Source: an uncultured Acetatifactor sp. (lineage in GTDB: Bacteria; Bacillota; Clostridia; Lachnospirales; Lachnospiraceae). Taken from it: a DNA stretch of 64,000 nucleotides. The stretch covers positions 25,833 to 89,832 of the forward strand of contig CANRIP010000008.1 in assembly GCA_947630715.1 (NCBI GenBank), written 5' to 3'. The notes below the pieces were generated by a model that had not been told where the DNA came from, ran no database searches, and saw nothing but the letters and a program-made list of their open reading frames with translations. The position numbers were made by a program, and so were the translations under genes. Shown piece after piece: positions 52,340-61,134 of this stretch (within the stretch, counting starts at the first letter, position 1; the number at the start of each line of letters is the position of its first letter).

Positions 52340-54934
52340 ATGAAGAAAGAAAAATCGGAAAAGAAAGCCGCGAGAAAGGCGGCGGTGATTGAAAAACTGA
52401 AGAGCCTGGCGGCTCCTCTGATCATTACAGCCATCATAGCCGCAGCCATTGTGGTAATCATTAATTTCCAGTCGGCTGAGGAATCGACAACGTCCATTGA
52501 GCTGAGAGGCTACGATGGAACCGATACCCCCATCGTGATGGAGAATGACCAGCTTATATTTACCATGGATCCCGCTACCACGCAGTTCACGCTGGAGGTA
52601 AAGGGAACGGGGCACGTCTGGTATTCCAATCCTCCCGATGCGGATTCGGATTCCGTGGCGCTCTCCACCTACAAGGGAAGGCTGAAATCCACGCTGCTCC
52701 TTACCTTCAGTAATTCCACCGGTCTGGATACAATCTATGACAACTATACCTACGGCATCGAGAACGGATTGTATAACATCGAGCAGGGAGACGATTATAT
52801 CCGCGTGGATTATTCCGTCAGCAAATCCGAGAGGGAATATATGATTCCTCCCGTCACCACCGTGGCGGCCATGGAGAAGTGGATGGATCAGCTTGACACC
52901 AAGGATGCCGGTTTCATCCGACGCAGTTATAAACAATACGATATCAACAATCTGGGTAAAAACGATGACAGGGACGCCCTGCTGGCCGATTATCCGATTC
53001 TGGAGACGGAGCCCATCTATGTGATGAACAGCACCACCACTGGCGCGTCGCTCATTAAGCTGGAACAGTTGTTTGAGGCGGCCGGCTACACGGCGGAGGA
53101 TTTTGAGGCGGACAAAAATCTCAACAATAAGGAGAAGGCCAACAGGAACACCTCCTTCAACGTGAGCATGATTTATCGGCTGGAAGGGGGGGATCTGGTG
53201 GTGGAGATGCCGCTGGATGACCTGGAATACAAGTCCAGCACCCCCATTTACACCATGGTTCTTCTTCCCTACTTCGGCGCCGGCGGCCCGGAGGACGAGG
53301 GCTATATGATGGTGCCGGAGGGCGGCGGCGCGCTGATTCATTTCAACAATAACAGAATCTCGCAGCCTTCCTATTACGCCAACCTCTACGGCTGGGATAT
53401 GGCCCTGTCCAGAGAGGACGTGGTGCATGACTCGAGAGCATACTTCAACGCTTTCGGCATTGCCAACGGGGACGCGTCGTTTATCTGCATCTTGGAGGAG
53501 GGCGCTCCTTACGCCTCCGTACAGGCCGATATCTCCGGACACGGAAGCACCTATAACTATGTGAACGCCATGTACAGCATCAGCCCTCGGGAGCTGTATG
53601 AGGTGGGAGACATCGGCAGCCAGAACACCTATAAATTCCTGGAGACGCTGCCTCACGAGACCATGACCCAGCGGTACCGCTTTGTGGACAGCAACAGCTA
53701 TGTGGACATGGCGAAAAGCTATCAGAGCTATCTGAAAGATAAGTACGGCGAATACTTTGACAAGAACGACGACGCCCAGACGCCGGTGGCCCTGGAAATC
53801 GTGGGCGCCGTAGACAAGGTGAAACAGATCGTGGGCGTACCGGTTTCCAGACCCTTAAAGCTTACGAAATTTTCGGAAGCCCAGGAGATGATCAGCCAGT
53901 TGGTGGAGGAGGGAATGGATAACATTTCCGTGAAGTACACCGGGTGGTGCAACGGCGGCGTGAACCAGAAGATCCTGCGCAAAGCGAAACCTGTCTCCGC
54001 CCTTGGCAGCAAAAAAGACCTGGAGCAGTTGGGCGAAGCGGCCGGCGAGATGGGCGTGGATCTGTATCTGGAGGGCGTGACCCATTACGAATATGACAGC
54101 GGCATTTTCAATGGGTTCTTTTCCTTTACGGACGCGGCCCGGTTTATTTCCAGGGAACAGGCGGAGCTGTATGTTTACAATCCGGTGACCTACAACGCCA
54201 GGGAAGGGCTTGACAGCTATTACCTGCTGCATCCGGATCTGATTCTGGAAAATATGGAAACGCTGGCGACGGCCGCCGCCAAATACAATGCGAACGCGGC
54301 CTTCCGGGATACGGGAATGGATCTTTCCTCCGACTATTATCTGAAGAACACGGTCAGCAGACAGCAGGCCATGGAACAGCAGGCCCAGGCGTTAAAGGAA
54401 ATCCAGGACGGCGGTCAGAAGAACCTGATCAACATGGGAAATGATTACGCGGTGGCTTACGCGGACATGGTGACAAACATGGATCTGTCCGGCAGCGGGT
54501 ACACCATTCTGGATGAGGAGATCCCGTTTTACCAGCTTGCGATCCACGGCTTTGTGGATTACACGGGACGTCCCATCAACACCTGCGGCAACGAGGAACA
54601 GGAGATTCTGGAATCCGCCGAGTATGGCGCCGGGCTTTCCTTCTCTCTCATGAGGGAGACGGCCTTCGCCCTTCAGAAAACTCTTTACACTGAATATTAC
54701 GCCTCCGATTTCGCCTCCTGGCATGACAGGATGATGGAGATCTACAATCGGTATAACAGCGAGCTGGGCCATGTATTCAATCAGGAAATGACCAGTCATG
54801 AGAAAATTACCGACGAGCTGTCCTGCACGGTTTATGAAGACGGGACGAAGGTTTATGTGAATTACAGCTTTACGGACGCAGTGACGCCGGACGGCGTACA
54901 GGTTCCGGCAAGGGATTACAAGGTAGTCCGCTGA
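52340..54934 (+). CDS. DUF5696-like membrane-anchored extracellular protein
   Basis: An 864-residue protein with a lysine-rich start, one helix (APLIITAIIAAAIVVIINF) and a large outer part. Residues 50-400 look beta-rich; residues 480-780 look like a barrel (EIVGAVDKVKQIVGVPVSRP; GMDNISVKYTGWCNGGVNQK; YNANAAFRDTGMDLSSDYYL; YTILDEEIPFYQLAIHGFVD). The layout resembles DUF5696 proteins found beside sugar importers; a glycoside hydrolase activity is plausible, with acidic residues in several predicted strand ends, but unproven. ATG 52340 follows AGGAG. Name given from memory. Confidence 0.78.
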   Translation: MKKEKSEKKAARKAAVIEKLKSLAAPLIITAIIAAAIVVIINFQSAEESTTSIELRGYDGTDTPIVMENDQLIFTMDPATTQFTLEVKGTGHVWYSNPPDADSDSVALSTYKGRLKSTLLLTFSNSTGLDTIYDNYTYGIENGLYNIEQGDDYIRVDYSVSKSEREYMIPPVTTVAAMEKWMDQLDTKDAGFIRRSYKQYDINNLGKNDDRDALLADYPILETEPIYVMNSTTTGASLIKLEQLFEAAGYTAEDFEADKNLNNKEKANRNTSFNVSMIYRLEGGDLVVEMPLDDLEYKSSTPIYTMVLLPYFGAGGPEDEGYMMVPEGGGALIHFNNNRISQPSYYANLYGWDMALSREDVVHDSRAYFNAFGIANGDASFICILEEGAPYASVQADISGHGSTYNYVNAMYSISPRELYEVGDIGSQNTYKFLETLPHETMTQRYRFVDSNSYVDMAKSYQSYLKDKYGEYFDKNDDAQTPVALEIVGAVDKVKQIVGVPVSRPLKLTKFSEAQEMISQLVEEGMDNISVKYTGWCNGGVNQKILRKAKPVSALGSKKDLEQLGEAAGEMGVDLYLEGVTHYEYDSGIFNGFFSFTDAARFISREQAELYVYNPVTYNAREGLDSYYLLHPDLILENMETLATAAAKYNANAAFRDTGMDLSSDYYLKNTVSRQQAMEQQAQALKEIQDGGQKNLINMGNDYAVAYADMVTNMDLSGSGYTILDEEIPFYQLAIHGFVDYTGRPINTCGNEEQEILESAEYGAGLSFSLMRETAFALQKTLYTEYYASDFASWHDRMMEIYNRYNSELGHVFNQEMTSHEKITDELSCTVYEDGTKVYVNYSFTDAVTPDGVQVPARDYKVVR

Positions 54935-55041
54935 CATCGTGAGAGACCGCGGAAACGGCAGAGGGCTGAGGGGCCGCCCCGTCAAAGGGGGCCGTTCCCG
55001 GCGGGTTTCGATAGGAAAAGTTTTTAGAAAGGGTAGTGGTT

Positions 55042-55953
55042 ATGAAAAGACAGAAGAACAAGTTAGCAGGTCTTCAAAGACGAAAGGCCATCTCGGGATA
55101 TCTGTTCATAATGCCTTTCATCATAGGCTTTCTGGCCTTTATGGTGAAACCGTTCTGCCAGTCCCTGTACATGAGTTTCTGCGATGTGCAGTTGGGGGCG
55201 ATGACCTTCAAGCCTGTATGGAATGGCCTGTTCAATTACAACTACGCGTTTCGGGTGGATCCTGAATACACCAGGCTCCTGACGGAAGAACTGTCCCGGA
55301 TGGCGATTTATTCCGTTTCCATCATGGTGTTCAGTTTCTTTGTGGCATTGATCCTGAATCAGAAATTCCACGGGAGGGCGCTGGTTCGTTCCATTTTCTT
55401 CCTTCCGGTGATTCTGGCCTCCGGCGTGATGCTGAAGCTGGATTCGGAAAACTCCCTGATGAACGCGGTAGCGCAGACGGTGGAGCTGAACGCCCAGGGC
55501 ACCACGGGGATCACGGACGCGATCCAGAATATTTTAAGAACCTCCGGCGTGGGAGTCAGGGCGTTTGAAGAATTGTTTGAAGTCATCGACAATATTTACG
55601 ATGTGGCCATTTCCTCCGGCATCCAGATCATCATTTTCCTGTCGGGCCTTCAGACGATTTCGCCCAGTATGTACGAGGCGGCGGATATCGAGGGCTGCAC
55701 CAAGTGGGAAAGCCTGTGGAAGATCACCTTCCCCATGGTAAGCTCCCTGTTTTTGGTCAACTGGATTTATACGGTCATCGATTTCTGTATGAGGTCGGAC
55801 AACGAGATCATCGAGAAAATTACCAACCTGATGAACATCAACCTGAACTACGGATACGCGTCGGCAATGTCCTGGGCCTATTTCCTGCTGGTAATGCTGA
55901 TCGTGGGCGCCAGTACGTTCATCATCTCGAAGGGGGTATACTACTATGAGTAA
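55042..55953 (+). CDS. Sugar ABC transporter permease (second MalF-type)
   Basis: A 303-residue six-helix permease with EAA loop EAADIEGCTKWESLWKITFP. It differs clearly from the first MalF-type protein at 48244. It forms a second pair with the next gene, whose start overlaps its stop by 8 bp. AAAGGG lies before ATG 55042. Confidence 0.93.
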   Translation: MKRQKNKLAGLQRRKAISGYLFIMPFIIGFLAFMVKPFCQSLYMSFCDVQLGAMTFKPVWNGLFNYNYAFRVDPEYTRLLTEELSRMAIYSVSIMVFSFFVALILNQKFHGRALVRSIFFLPVILASGVMLKLDSENSLMNAVAQTVELNAQGTTGITDAIQNILRTSGVGVRAFEELFEVIDNIYDVAISSGIQIIIFLSGLQTISPSMYEAADIEGCTKWESLWKITFPMVSSLFLVNWIYTVIDFCMRSDNEIIEKITNLMNINLNYGYASAMSWAYFLLVMLIVGASTFIISKGVYYYE

Positions 55954-56953
55954 GGCAAAGACCGGGAAGTATACAAACTTCTGGGAGAGGAACAAAAAAT
56001 CAGGCGGGTATCTGCTGCGCAGGACGGTGATGCAGTACGGCGTCAGTATCTGCCGGGCGGTGCTGCTCTTTGGACTTTGTTTCCTGATCCTGCAGCCCCT
56101 TTTGAATAAGATTTCAGTCAGCTTTATGACAGAGGGAGATTTGTACGACCCCATCGTTACTTCCATCCCGTTACATTTTACCACGCAGAATTACAGGCTG
56201 GCGGGAGGATTGATGGAGTACGGCACCACGCTCCTGCATTCCCTGATCATTGCGGTTACCGTATCCTTGATTCAGGTGTCCATGTGTACGCTGGTGGGAT
56301 ACGGATTTGCCAGATTTCAGTTTCCGCTTAAGAAATTCTGGTTTGCCTGCGTGATGGCGGTGGTGTTGATCCCGCCTCAGGTGATTTCCACTTCCCTGAA
56401 TCTGCACTTTCGGTTTTTCGATGTGCTGGGGATTATTGAATTGGTCAGCGGGTCCACACTGAACCTGAAAAGCTCCGTTGTGCCGTATTACCTGATGAGT
56501 TTTGGCTGTATGGGATTGAAGAACGGCCTTTATATCTTTATGATCCGTCAGTTTTTCCGCAATCTGCCCAAGGAATTGGAGGAAGCGGCTTATGTGGACG
56601 GATGCGGCACTCTGAGGACCTTTATCCGGATCATGCTGCCGGATGCAAAGCCCATACTGACGTCCTGTTTCCTGTTCGCTTTCGTATGGCAGTGGACGGA
56701 CGGCTTTTACTCCAGCATGTTCTTAGGCAATATCAGTCTTTTAAGCATCAAGTTAAAGCAGTTGCCCGATACCTTCGGCGCTTATCTGGCCAGGGTGTCC
56801 GGCTTGGGAAGTTCCGCCGGCGTTTCCGTGCCTTACAGCAACTGTATGCTGGCCACGGGTACCTTGATGGTGATCATGCCCCTGGTAGTGCTTTACCTGT
56901 TTGCTCAGAAGGGCTTTGTGGAAAGCTTAAGCAGCACCGGCATCAAGATGTGA
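55946..56953 (+). CDS. Sugar ABC transporter permease (second MalG-type)
   Basis: A 335-residue permease overlapping the previous gene. EAA loop: EEAAYVDGCGTLRTFIRIML. It is longer than the first MalG-type, with an insert between helices (FFDVLGIIELVSGSTLNL). It completes the second importer, presumably fed by the lipoprotein encoded downstream. Confidence 0.93.
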   Translation: MSKAKTGKYTNFWERNKKSGGYLLRRTVMQYGVSICRAVLLFGLCFLILQPLLNKISVSFMTEGDLYDPIVTSIPLHFTTQNYRLAGGLMEYGTTLLHSLIIAVTVSLIQVSMCTLVGYGFARFQFPLKKFWFACVMAVVLIPPQVISTSLNLHFRFFDVLGIIELVSGSTLNLKSSVVPYYLMSFGCMGLKNGLYIFMIRQFFRNLPKELEEAAYVDGCGTLRTFIRIMLPDAKPILTSCFLFAFVWQWTDGFYSSMFLGNISLLSIKLKQLPDTFGAYLARVSGLGSSAGVSVPYSNCMLATGTLMVIMPLVVLYLFAQKGFVESLSSTGIKM

Positions 56954-56970
56954 CGCCGGTGGGGACGTAA

Positions 56971-57030
56971 GGGGGATTCCCCCGTCTGTTACAGTGATAT
57001 AAGTTTCCGGTCCGCGTCTAAACCCGGAAA
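56971..57030 (+). promoter_or_regulatory. Intergenic hairpins and possible internal promoter
   Basis: GGGGG/CCCCC (56971-56983) and TTTCCGG/CCGGAAA (57004-57030) hairpins precede the binding-protein gene. Between them TATAAG (56998-57003) has an extended TG but no good -35. The arrangement would raise or stabilise the mRNA of the binding protein relative to the permeases. Confidence 0.45.
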
Positions 57031-57082
57031 GTTTACATAGGCGGCTGGCACTCGGGAATTTATATAAATAAAGGAGGATAAT

Positions 57083-58672
57083 ATGAAAAGAAAGATGTTA
57101 AGCAGACTGATGGCGGCTTCCATGGCAGCCATCATGACCGTGGGAATGGCAGGCTGCGGCGGAAACGGTGATTCTTCCGAGGGCTCTGGCAATTCCGAGC
57201 AGACCCCTTCGGGTGAAAACGAAGGCAGCGAGCAGACCCCTTCGGATGAAAACGCAGGCGGCGAGCAGGAGGGCGGCGAAGAAGGCCAGACCACTCTGAG
57301 AATCGACCCTAAGACCGGCGAGCCTTTCGACCTGGGCGGCATGGATATCATCATTGCCGACTGGTTTACCGGCGAGAAAAAAGAAGAGGATATGTCTGAG
57401 TTCGAACTGGCTCAGAAGGAGTATCGCGACTGGCTGCAGGAGACCTATCACTTCACCATGGTTCAGAAGAACTATGCAGGCTGGGGCTGGGGCGAAGGCT
57501 CTATCGGCGAGGCATTCGTGAATGCGGCTACCCAGGGCTCCGATGACAATATCATCTACGTTCTGACCAACAGCGCCGCTACCGCGAGCTACGTTCATCA
57601 GGGCCTGATGTATGATATCTCCAAGCTGGACGGCGACGTAGTGGATCTTTCCGCTGAGAAGTACACCGTAAACGGCGAGCTGGACAACTGGAGCGTAGGC
57701 GATGCGAAGTATTGTTTCTACACCGACGCTTCCGAGCCCAGAGGAGTTCTTTACTTTAATAAGGACGTTCTGAGGGATGCGAACATCGATCCCGAATCCA
57801 TCTATGAGATGCAGAAGAACGGCACCTGGACCTGGGACGCATGGGTTGACGTGATGAAACAGGTACAGAGAGATACGGATAACGACGGCCAGATCGATGT
57901 ATACGGCTGCGTACAGAACAACGGCGGCATGATTTATCAGTGCGTACGTTCCAACGGCGGCGCTCTGGTGAGCAAGGATGAGAACGGCAAGTACATCCTG
58001 ACCGCTGACGACGACAAGGTAAGAGAGGGCCTTCACTTTGGCCTTGACACCGTTACCGCCAACTACTTCCTGAATTACGGCAACGAAGAAGGCAGCAACT
58101 GGGAAGATTACAAGTATCTGTTCATGAGCGGCAAGGCTGCTTTCATGTATGATGACGTGTACTGCACCTACGCCGGCGGCTGGCTGACCGGTACCCAGAT
58201 TGATTCTTCCACCGGCGAGCCCATCCAGGTTAACGGCAACAGCTTGAATCAGGACGTTGATTACGGCTTTGTGATGTTCCCTAAGGGACCCCAGGCTGAT
58301 GACATGGTAACCAATGTGGACAACAACCCTGTCTGCATGCCTTCTTCTTACAGCGATGACAAGGCAAGACTGCTGATGTTCGCATATGACGTATGGACCG
58401 AGCCCCTGTCCGATCCTCAGTGGGAAGGCTACACCGGCATCATCGATAACGTTTACAGAGGTGCAAAGGATACCAAGTGCGTGGATGAGACCATGGAGAT
58501 GATGGCTACCAGAGGCGTACCCGATGTGTACAAGACCGTTGCTGACTTCAACGTTAACGAGCCTTTCCTGTATCAGTTGTATCTTGGACAGGATGTGGAC
58601 GCTCTGCTGGATTCCAACCTGGCTGCATGGCAGACCGCTGTGGATAACATGAACGCGTCCCTGGGACTGTAA
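57083..58672 (+). CDS. Solute-binding lipoprotein (second importer)
   Basis: A 529-residue lipoprotein. The signal peptide ends in VGMAGC, a proper lipobox; a Ser/Glu/Gly/Asn-rich linker (about 25-70) lifts the binding domain from the membrane. The domain looks like a CUT1 binding protein (DGQIDVYGCVQNNGG; MSGKAAFMYDDVY; GFVMFPKGPQADDMVTNVDN). Codon choice appears more biased than in neighbours (frequent AAG, GTA, ACC), suggesting very high expression. RBS AAAGGAGG. Last gene of the operon, closed by a strong terminator. Confidence 0.93.
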   Translation: MKRKMLSRLMAASMAAIMTVGMAGCGGNGDSSEGSGNSEQTPSGENEGSEQTPSDENAGGEQEGGEEGQTTLRIDPKTGEPFDLGGMDIIIADWFTGEKKEEDMSEFELAQKEYRDWLQETYHFTMVQKNYAGWGWGEGSIGEAFVNAATQGSDDNIIYVLTNSAATASYVHQGLMYDISKLDGDVVDLSAEKYTVNGELDNWSVGDAKYCFYTDASEPRGVLYFNKDVLRDANIDPESIYEMQKNGTWTWDAWVDVMKQVQRDTDNDGQIDVYGCVQNNGGMIYQCVRSNGGALVSKDENGKYILTADDDKVREGLHFGLDTVTANYFLNYGNEEGSNWEDYKYLFMSGKAAFMYDDVYCTYAGGWLTGTQIDSSTGEPIQVNGNSLNQDVDYGFVMFPKGPQADDMVTNVDNNPVCMPSSYSDDKARLLMFAYDVWTEPLSDPQWEGYTGIIDNVYRGAKDTKCVDETMEMMATRGVPDVYKTVADFNVNEPFLYQLYLGQDVDALLDSNLAAWQTAVDNMNASLGL

Positions 58673-58716
58673 TTTCTTTGTCACAGGACAACCGCAAGTA
58701 ACAAATAACAGATTTT

Positions 58717-58748
58717 GGGATGGTGTTTTCCGGGCGCCATCCCTTTTT
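58717..58748 (+). terminator. Terminator of the dual-importer operon
   Basis: GGGATGGTG (58717-58725) and CGCCATCCC (58735-58743) form a 9-bp stem with one G-U pair, followed by five T residues. Confidence 0.88.
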
Positions 58749-58830
58749 CTTGTAAGGAGGGGGTTTATGCCCTCTGAGGAAAGGTTTGCGCTCTCTGAGG
58801 GAGGTTCCTGTGGAAAAGCCGGAGGGTTTG

Positions 58831-58890
58831 TGGTATAATGATTCTGCGCCAGGCCAGCCACCGCTTGAAAAGGAAATGCCGCTTGCGCGG
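58831..58890 (+). promoter_or_regulatory. Promoter-like element repeated from 2116
   Basis: TGGTATAATGATTCTGC, identical to the sequence at 2117-2133, gives TATAAT at 58834-58839 with an extended TG and TGGAAA 17 bp upstream. A GCCGCTTGCGCGGC hairpin follows, as GCCGCTTACGCGGC does at 2167. It probably drives the two paralogous genes downstream. Confidence 0.6.
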
Positions 58891-59003
58891 CGGGTATGTT
58901 CGGCAAGGCCCGGAGGACAGGCGGGAACGCGCCGGGAGATCCGCGTAAAAACGGGGAACCGTTCGGCAAGGCCCGGGGAAAATACAGGAAAGGAAGAATG
59001 GAG

Positions 59004-59954
59004 ATGGAAGTCAGATTTCACCTGCCGGGACTGAGGCAGAATTATCCTCTGAATATGACGTTATTGTCCATGCTGGAAAAGCGGCCCCAGTATTTCAGGG
59101 AGGGAGTGAAAATCTCCTCCTTTTTCGGGGAGTTCCCCATGTCCCTGTGGAACGGCGGGAGGCGCTCCCACAATGATCAGTGCAGCGCCGATTATGTGAA
59201 GAACGTGATTCAAAGCATCAACGGGAAGGGCGTTCCGGTGCGGTACACCTATACCAACATGTTTCTGGACGAGGAAGATCTGAAGGATCCCTACTGCAAT
59301 TTCTGTATGCAGGCCGCGGACAACGGCATGAATGAAATCCTTGTGGTATCTCCGCTTCTGGAGGAATATGTGAGGAAAAATTATCCCGGTTTCCGGATCA
59401 ACAGCTCCACCTGTAAGGAGATCAGGGATATTGATCAGGTGAACCAGGAGCTGCGCAAGGATTACAATCTGGTGGTGCTGGATTATAATTTCAACAATGA
59501 TTTTGAGGCCCTTTCCCGGATTGAGGACAAGGGCCGCTGCGAGATTCTGGTGAACGCGGTCTGTCAGCCCAACTGTCCCAGACGGGGGGGCCATTACGCC
59601 AACGAGTCGAAAAATCAGAAGATACAGCTCAAAAACCGCCAGCGCACACCGGACAGGCAGATTCCTTTGGAGCCCTGGCACTGCGATTACGGCGAGCACA
59701 ATGAATTCCACACGATCCAGGGATATTCCACCTATGTGTCCCCGGAGGATATCTGGGAAAAATATGTCCCCATGGGATTTCGGAATTTTAAGCTGGAGGG
59801 CAGGACGGCCAATTTCTTTTATATCCTGGAGGTTTACTGCCATTATCTGATCCGGCCGGAGTACCGGGTGGACGCCGCCACCACGCTGTTAAACAGTCTG
59901 GAGGCGAGCCATGTCATCGGGCTTGCCAGGCCGAAACCGGGCAGATGGCCTTGA
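59004..59954 (+). CDS. Uncharacterised protein, tandem paralogue A
   Basis: A 316-residue soluble protein of no family I recognise. Its motifs recur in paralogue B: HLPGLRQNYPLNM, GKGVPVRYTYTN, DPYCNFCMQAADNGMNEI, VSPLLEEYVRKNYPG, RINSSTCKEI, LVVLDYNFNND and EILVNAVCQPNCPRRGGHYA. The alternation of strands and helices suggests a TIM barrel, and the Ser-Thr-x-Lys/Cys and Cys-x3-Cys motifs loosely recall U32-type proteins; this is weak. The start could be 58998 (two codons earlier); 59004 gives better spacing from AAAGGAAG. Confidence 0.75.
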   Translation: MEVRFHLPGLRQNYPLNMTLLSMLEKRPQYFREGVKISSFFGEFPMSLWNGGRRSHNDQCSADYVKNVIQSINGKGVPVRYTYTNMFLDEEDLKDPYCNFCMQAADNGMNEILVVSPLLEEYVRKNYPGFRINSSTCKEIRDIDQVNQELRKDYNLVVLDYNFNNDFEALSRIEDKGRCEILVNAVCQPNCPRRGGHYANESKNQKIQLKNRQRTPDRQIPLEPWHCDYGEHNEFHTIQGYSTYVSPEDIWEKYVPMGFRNFKLEGRTANFFYILEVYCHYLIRPEYRVDAATTLLNSLEASHVIGLARPKPGRWP

Positions 59955-59970
59955 AAAAAGGAGGATGGAA

Positions 59971-60885
59971 ATGTCACAGCAAACGGTTTACTGGCATCTG
60001 CCGGGATTTTGTTATTTCAGACAGCTCAACCTTGCCATGATCACTCTGATGCAGGAATATCCCGAGTGTTTCCGGGAGGGATACCGGATCGGGTCCGTGT
60101 ACGGCACCTTTCCGGGGGCCATCTGGAACGGCGGCAGAGTGGTGATGGGGATCGCGGGAAAAAAGGACATCCAGGGCACGTTGAAAGCGTACAACGGCAG
60201 GGGGGTGCCGGTGCGTTTCACCTGGACCAACTCTGTGTTGACCCAGGAGCATGTCTATGACACCTACTGCAATCTGATTATGAGGCTGGGGGACAACGGT
60301 CTGAACCAGGCCCTGGTGAACACGCCGGTGCTGGAGGAATATCTCCGGAAACAGTACCCCGGTTACAAGCTGATTTCCTCCACCACCAAGCGGATTAACG
60401 AGACAGGGGGGGTGGTTGCGGAGCTTGAGAAGGATTATTTTCTGGTGGTGCTGGATTATGATCTGAATCATGACGAGAAAACCCTCTCCGCCATCGAGCC
60501 CTATGCGGGCAGGGTGGAGCTGCTGGTCAACGAGGTGTGCGCTCCCGGCTGTCCCCTTCGGGCGCAGCATTACGCCCAGCAGTCGCGGGCGCAATTGGAA
60601 TTTGACGTAAACGATCTGTTCCACTGTCCTCATTCCAGCCGGGAAAAAACCTTCGCCGAGTGCAGGAAACGCCCCGCCTTTATCTCCAATGAGCAGATCG
60701 GGGATTATATCCGCAGGGGATTTGTGAATTTTAAGATCGCGGGCAGGGGAATGCCCCAGAGTTACGTGTATGACGCGTATCTGTACTTTCTGGTCAAGGA
60801 GGATCAGAGGGAACGGGTTGCCGGAAAGATCGGCGAACTTTTGAAACCCTATCAAAAACAGGCCCCCGGGGGAAGACGGGGGTAA
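59971..60885 (+). CDS. Uncharacterised protein, tandem paralogue B
   Basis: A 304-residue protein similar over its whole length to paralogue A, 16 bp upstream: HLPGFCYFRQLNLAM, GRGVPVRFTWTN, DTYCNLIMRLGDNGLNQALV, EEYLRKQYPGYKLISSTTKR, FLVVLDYDLNHDE and LVNEVCAPGCPLRAQHYA. The C-x3-C followed by HY is conserved in both. No signal peptide. RBS AAAAGGAGG. Ends with a proline/glycine-rich tail. Function unknown; metal or cluster binding by the cysteines is possible. Confidence 0.78.
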   Translation: MSQQTVYWHLPGFCYFRQLNLAMITLMQEYPECFREGYRIGSVYGTFPGAIWNGGRVVMGIAGKKDIQGTLKAYNGRGVPVRFTWTNSVLTQEHVYDTYCNLIMRLGDNGLNQALVNTPVLEEYLRKQYPGYKLISSTTKRINETGGVVAELEKDYFLVVLDYDLNHDEKTLSAIEPYAGRVELLVNEVCAPGCPLRAQHYAQQSRAQLEFDVNDLFHCPHSSREKTFAECRKRPAFISNEQIGDYIRRGFVNFKIAGRGMPQSYVYDAYLYFLVKEDQRERVAGKIGELLKPYQKQAPGGRRG

Positions 60886-60890
60886 GCGGG

Positions 60891-60950
60891 CGGAAAGCCC
60901 GTGAGCCGCAGCGGTACAGCCGGAAAGCCCGTGAGACGGGGCGGACAGCC
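60891..60950 (+). repeat. 30-bp imperfect tandem repeat
   Basis: CGGAAAGCCCGTGAG recurs at 60891 and 60921, with a related GCCGCAGCGG-type second half. It lies between the stop of paralogue B and its terminator. Confidence 0.7.
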
Positions 60951-60985
60951 GCAGCGGCACAGTCACAGCGATACGGCCATTTTCA

Positions 60986-61026
60986 GGCGCGGAACAGGGC
61001 GGAAACATCCTGTCCCGCGCCTTTTT
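60986..61026 (+). terminator. Terminator of the paralogue pair
   Basis: GGCGCGGAACAGG (60986-60998) pairs with CCTGTCCCGCGCC (61009-61021) over 13 positions with one mismatch, followed by TTTTT. Confidence 0.85.
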
Positions 61027-61093
61027 GGGGAAAGAAAGCAAGGAATGGGAAACGAATCACAAGTATTAACAAGCTTTTTTGTCAAATAGGCTC

Positions 61094-61099
61094 TATAAT
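61094..61099 (+). promoter_or_regulatory. -10 box of the adaptor genes
   Basis: TATAAT about 35 bp before the ATG. No convincing -35 lies 16-18 bp upstream (AAGCTT at that place), so activation may be needed. Confidence 0.4.
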
Positions 61100-61134
61100 G
61101 GGATCAGAAAACCTGTGGAGGAGGAAAGGCTTTG

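Noticed and set aside
57098..58969. A 623-residue open frame antisense to the binding lipoprotein
   Set aside because: Same reason; the plus-strand gene has lipobox, RBS and family motifs.
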